From: Qipengyuania sp. S6317L1
Lineage (GTDB): Bacteria; Pseudomonadota; Alphaproteobacteria; Sphingomonadales; Sphingomonadaceae
Assembly: GCF_023015615.1 (NCBI RefSeq)
Contig: NZ_JALKAJ010000002.1
Coordinates: forward strand, 634,501 to 698,500
Reading direction: 5' to 3'
DNA: 64,000 bases
Shown here: positions 61,548 through 64,000 of the stretch, piece by piece
How the letters are laid out: the number at the start of each line of letters is the position of its first letter
Numbering within the stretch: the stretch's first letter is position 1
Made by a program: the position numbers and the translations under genes
Notes under the pieces: generated by a model
Seen by the model: only the letters and a program-made list of their open reading frames with translations
Database searches by the model: none
What the model was told of the DNA's origin: nothing

Positions 61548-62210
61548 ATGGACAAATACAAAGCCCGCGAAGACCTGATCGCCGCCCTGACCGAGGATGT
61601 GAGCCCGGTTAAGCCGGTGCGTCCGCATGAAGGCGCAGCGATGATTGTTTTTGCCAGCGTCGCGGCGTCAATCGCCTGTCTTGTCATCTTCGGTTTCTGG
61701 CAAGGAATGATAAACGGTGAGGCCTCGCCCTATTTCTGGATCAGCAATGGGCTGCTCGCGCTGGCCGGAGCGGCATCGACAAGCGCGCTTGTATCAAGCG
61801 TGCTCCCGCGTGTGGGCGCGCATGGCTCTGCACCGCTATGGAGCGTGGCGATGCTCGCGGTCCTGCCCTTTGCGGCGATCATCGCGTTCCTGTCGTATGA
61901 GGCAGGGCACAATCACGGCATCGGGATGAGCGATCCGGGCCTCATGTATGGAGAGTGTGCGCTCTATGGTTTCATGGCAAGTCTGGTGGTTGCTGGCGCT
62001 GCCATCGCATTTGTTCGCCGCGGCGCTCCGGTTTCGCTTAACCGGTCAGGGTGGTTGATCGGCCTTGCCAGCGGCTCATTGGGCGCGCTTGCCTATAACA
62101 TCACCTGTCCGATAGATTCGCTGATGCATGTTGGCATTTGGCACGTTCTGCCGGTCTTTATTGCCGCCCTCTTCTGGCGCTACGCCGCGCCGCCGCTCAT
62201 CCGTTGGTAA
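61548..62210 (+). CDS. nrsF: NrsF, anti-sigma factor with six membrane helices
   Basis: 220 residues from ATG 61548 (one base after the sigF stop). Six membrane helices in the DUF1109/NrsF pattern after a short cytoplasmic head (KYKAREDLIAALTEDVSPVK). Conserved Cys in LMYGECALYGFM and in NITCPIDSLMHVGIWH match the two Cys that sense metal stress in the Caulobacter protein. It holds SigF at the membrane. Its end overlaps the 3' end of the next, opposite gene. Confidence 0.9.
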   Translation: MDKYKAREDLIAALTEDVSPVKPVRPHEGAAMIVFASVAASIACLVIFGFWQGMINGEASPYFWISNGLLALAGAASTSALVSSVLPRVGAHGSAPLWSVAMLAVLPFAAIIAFLSYEAGHNHGIGMSDPGLMYGECALYGFMASLVVAGAAIAFVRRGAPVSLNRSGWLIGLASGSLGALAYNITCPIDSLMHVGIWHVLPVFIAALFWRYAAPPLIRW

Positions 62211-62992
62211 GGATGCCGAATTAAGCCTCTCGCCTTTCCCCTGTCCTCGACATAGTCGCTGTCGAAGAAGCCGACTGTGACGAGGAAGGCAAGGATGAGC
62301 ATCGCAAATTCGCCCGCGTCCTCGACAAAAACGAGGGCCGCGTGAAAGGCAGCGCCCTGTTCCCCCCAAACGACCAGAAGATCGACGACCACACCAAAGA
62401 AAGCAGCGCCAGCCACGCAGGCGGCAAGAATGAGCGAAAAGGACAGCGCGCGCGGGGAAGCGCTGCGCAAGGTCATCACCATGGCAGCGAGCCACAGCCC
62501 GCCGATAGCGATCATAAGCGCGGCCTCGGCGATGTGGCTGGGTTCGACCGGGACGAAACGCATCCACTCGAGCGCAGGGCCAAACGCCTCGCCAAAACCC
62601 TCGTGGACTTCGCTCCAGTTGTCGAGCGTGAGCCAGCCGAACAGAACCGCATTGGCAAGGTATACGGGCGCACGCTTATGGCTCCATAAAAGCAGCGTCA
62701 TCACCGCAACCGCGCCCGTCATCGAATATTCGAGAAACTCGCCAAAGCCCCTGTCCGAGGCAAGGTAGAACTGCACCGGAAGCTCTGCATCGGTCAGCGA
62801 GCCGTAGTGGGCGGCGACATCGAGACCGATGAGAACACCGGCGTAAGGCAAAAGGACGAAGGCCGCGATAAGGCTTGCCCTCGACCGGGAAATCTGGACC
62901 AGAAGTGCCAGCGCCGGTGCGCCCGCGTTTTTGATGATTGAAAAGATTGGATTTTCCCTTCCCTGCACGAATATCTGCCTTACGGCTGACAT
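62180..62992 (-). CDS. Multi-spanning membrane protein, unknown
   Basis: 270 residues from ATG 62992 (63037 possible). About seven hydrophobic segments, for example ASLIAAFVLLPYAGVLIGLD, YSMTGAVAVMTLLLWSHKRA, AALMIAIGGLWLAAMVMTLR and FAMLILAFLVTVGFF. No family recognised. Its 3' end overlaps nrsF by 31 bp on the opposite strand. No evidence of a role in the bufferin system. Confidence 0.6.
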   Translation of the reverse strand: MSAVRQIFVQGRENPIFSIIKNAGAPALALLVQISRSRASLIAAFVLLPYAGVLIGLDVAAHYGSLTDAELPVQFYLASDRGFGEFLEYSMTGAVAVMTLLLWSHKRAPVYLANAVLFGWLTLDNWSEVHEGFGEAFGPALEWMRFVPVEPSHIAEAALMIAIGGLWLAAMVMTLRSASPRALSFSLILAACVAGAAFFGVVVDLLVVWGEQGAAFHAALVFVEDAGEFAMLILAFLVTVGFFDSDYVEDRGKARGLIRHPYQRMSGGAA

Positions 62993-63121
62993 AATCTCAG
63001 ACAATCGGGTTGGGGCTGTTGTGCCCTTCTGGGCCACTGGGCCGGGAAAGTCTTACTCGTGCCCTTTGCGTGCCAAGAGATACCATTGCTCCCCGGGTAG
63101 AGCAGGCCTATATGAGGCCCC

Positions 63122-64000
63122 ATGTCTGTTAGACCTTGGCGCGATATCGAAAGGCGGGAATGCCGCCAGATCATGGTGGGCGATGTGCCCGTAGGTGGCG
63201 GAGCTCCGATCACCGTTCAAACCATGACCAACACCCCCACCGAAGATGCGGTGGCAACGCTTGACCAGATCAGGCGGTGCGAAGAGGTGGGCTGCGATAT
63301 CATTCGCGTCTCGTGCCCGACCGAAGAATCGACCAAAAGCTTCGCCAAGATCACCAAGGCGGCGCGCATACCGATCGTTGCCGACATTCACTTTCACTAT
63401 AAACGCGCGTTGGAGGCCGCCGATGCGGGCGCGGCGTGTTTGCGGATCAACCCCGGCAATATCGGTTCGTCGCAGCGCGTTGCCGAAGTGGTGCGGGCGG
63501 CGAAAGCCAACGGCTGCGCGATCCGGATTGGCGTGAACGCTGGTTCTCTTGAGAAGGATCTGCTCGAAAAATACGGAGAGCCTTGCCCCGAGGCGCTGAT
63601 CGAAAGCGCGCTTGATCATATCAAGCTTTTGCAAGACCACGATTTTCACAATTTCAAGGTCGCGGTGAAGGCATCGGACGTGTTCCTCGCGGTTGCAGCC
63701 TATCATGGCCTTGCCGAGGCAGTGGATTGCCCGCTGCACCTTGGCATCACCGAGGCAGGTGGGCTGATCGGCGGAACGGTCAAATCCTCTATCGGTATGG
63801 GCTCGCTTCTTTGGGCTGGCATTGGCGACACCATTCGCGTCTCGCTCTCGGCTGAGCCCGAGGAAGAGGTCAAGGTCGGCTATGAGATGCTCAAATCGCT
63901 CGGCCTTCGGACCCGAGGGGTCAGGGTTGTTTCGTGTCCTTCATGCTCGCGGCAAGGTTTTGACGTGATCCGCACGGTCGAAACTCTCGAAAAGCGCCTT
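63122..64000 (+). CDS. ispG: IspG (GcpE), 4-hydroxy-3-methylbut-2-enyl diphosphate synthase (partial)
   Basis: The frame opens at ATG 63122 and runs to the window edge (293 codons) without a stop; the C-terminus is off-window. Family motifs: [100 protein letters not shown] and the first two Fe-S Cys in [13 protein letters not shown]. It makes HMBPP in the MEP pathway. Start chosen because [20 protein letters not shown] fits the family. Confidence 0.95.
   Translation, partial: MSVRPWRDIERRECRQIMVGDVPVGGGAPITVQTMTNTPTEDAVATLDQIRRCEEVGCDIIRVSCPTEESTKSFAKITKAARIPIVADIHFHYKRALEAADAGAACLRINPGNIGSSQRVAEVVRAAKANGCAIRIGVNAGSLEKDLLEKYGEPCPEALIESALDHIKLLQDHDFHNFKVAVKASDVFLAVAAYHGLAEAVDCPLHLGITEAGGLIGGTVKSSIGMGSLLWAGIGDTIRVSLSAEPEEEVKVGYEMLKSLGLRTRGVRVVSCPSCSRQGFDVIRTVETLEKRL

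Noticed and set aside
1..64000. CRISPR array
   Set aside because: No series of regularly spaced repeats was seen on either strand.

Overview
The window looks like chromosomal DNA of an alphaproteobacterium of the Sphingomonadales, most likely an Erythrobacteraceae-type marine bacterium. This is inferred from gene families and gene order: the PhyR-NepR-EcfG general stress cassette, an ECF SigF/NrsF pair next to a bufferin locus, class I PHA synthase with a histone-like phasin, LptFG, RlmE, GlmM and IspG. No 16S rRNA gene is present, so the genus is not fixed.

Layout. 1-4 kb: chaperone-usher pilus operon (subunit, PapD-like chaperone, usher running off the left edge) facing a small LuxR-type regulator. 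4.3-8.3 kb: the four-gene Anbu operon (circularly permuted ATP-grasp, alpha-E protein, transglutaminase-like, Anbu peptidase). 8.5-17.7 kb: a probable genomic island bounded on the right by an intact tRNA-Thr(CGT) and on the left by a copy of the tRNA 3' end. It carries an orphan lipoprotein, a degenerate IS3 orfA, an HNH-like protein, a membrane TPR protein and a 3.04 kb IS1595-family transposon. That transposon has recognisable inverted repeats and carries a P63C-domain gene and a Panacea (SocA-like) antitoxin/toxin-like pair; it appears to have split a host gene. No integrase was found. 17.8-23.5 kb: tRNA-Cys, a TesB-like thioesterase, a crotonase, an unusual five-gene minus-strand cluster (membrane-tethered LuxR-HTH, small helical protein, membrane protein, RadC-like JAB protein, winged helix), and an AlaC-type aminotransferase.

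23.6-33.2 kb: PHA synthase, a phasin whose promoter is bracketed by two near-identical palindromic sites, ClpS, LptF-LptG, acetyltransferase, small lipoprotein, fatty acid desaturase and a GNAT-like protein. 33.5-35.3 kb: phyR, nepR and ecfG, with a likely EcfG promoter before nepR. 35.4-47.2 kb: housekeeping and transport genes (AI-2E exporter, Na+/dicarboxylate symporter, glmM, thiD, LOG protein, HWE kinase, PP-loop ATPase, ppx/gppA, rlmE, membrane cytochrome c, pheA). 47.3-53.6 kb: a DUF4129-DUF4350-MoxR-DUF58-SpoIIM-RDD operon. 53.6-58.1 kb: class A beta-lactamase, isoaspartyl peptidase, mechanosensitive-channel-like protein, alpha/beta hydrolase.

58.2-62.2 kb: the most striking locus, a bufferin (copper-handling RiPP-like) system split into two divergent units, bufBC on the minus strand and bufA-bufD(DoxX)-sigF-nrsF on the plus strand. 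The shared intergenic region has a perfect SigF promoter (GTAACC-N16-CGAA) facing bufA and a one-mismatch copy facing bufB. A membrane protein and the first 293 codons of ispG close the window.

Coordinates of starts were adjusted by ribosome-binding sites and family N-termini where possible. All family assignments come from reading motifs, not from database searches.
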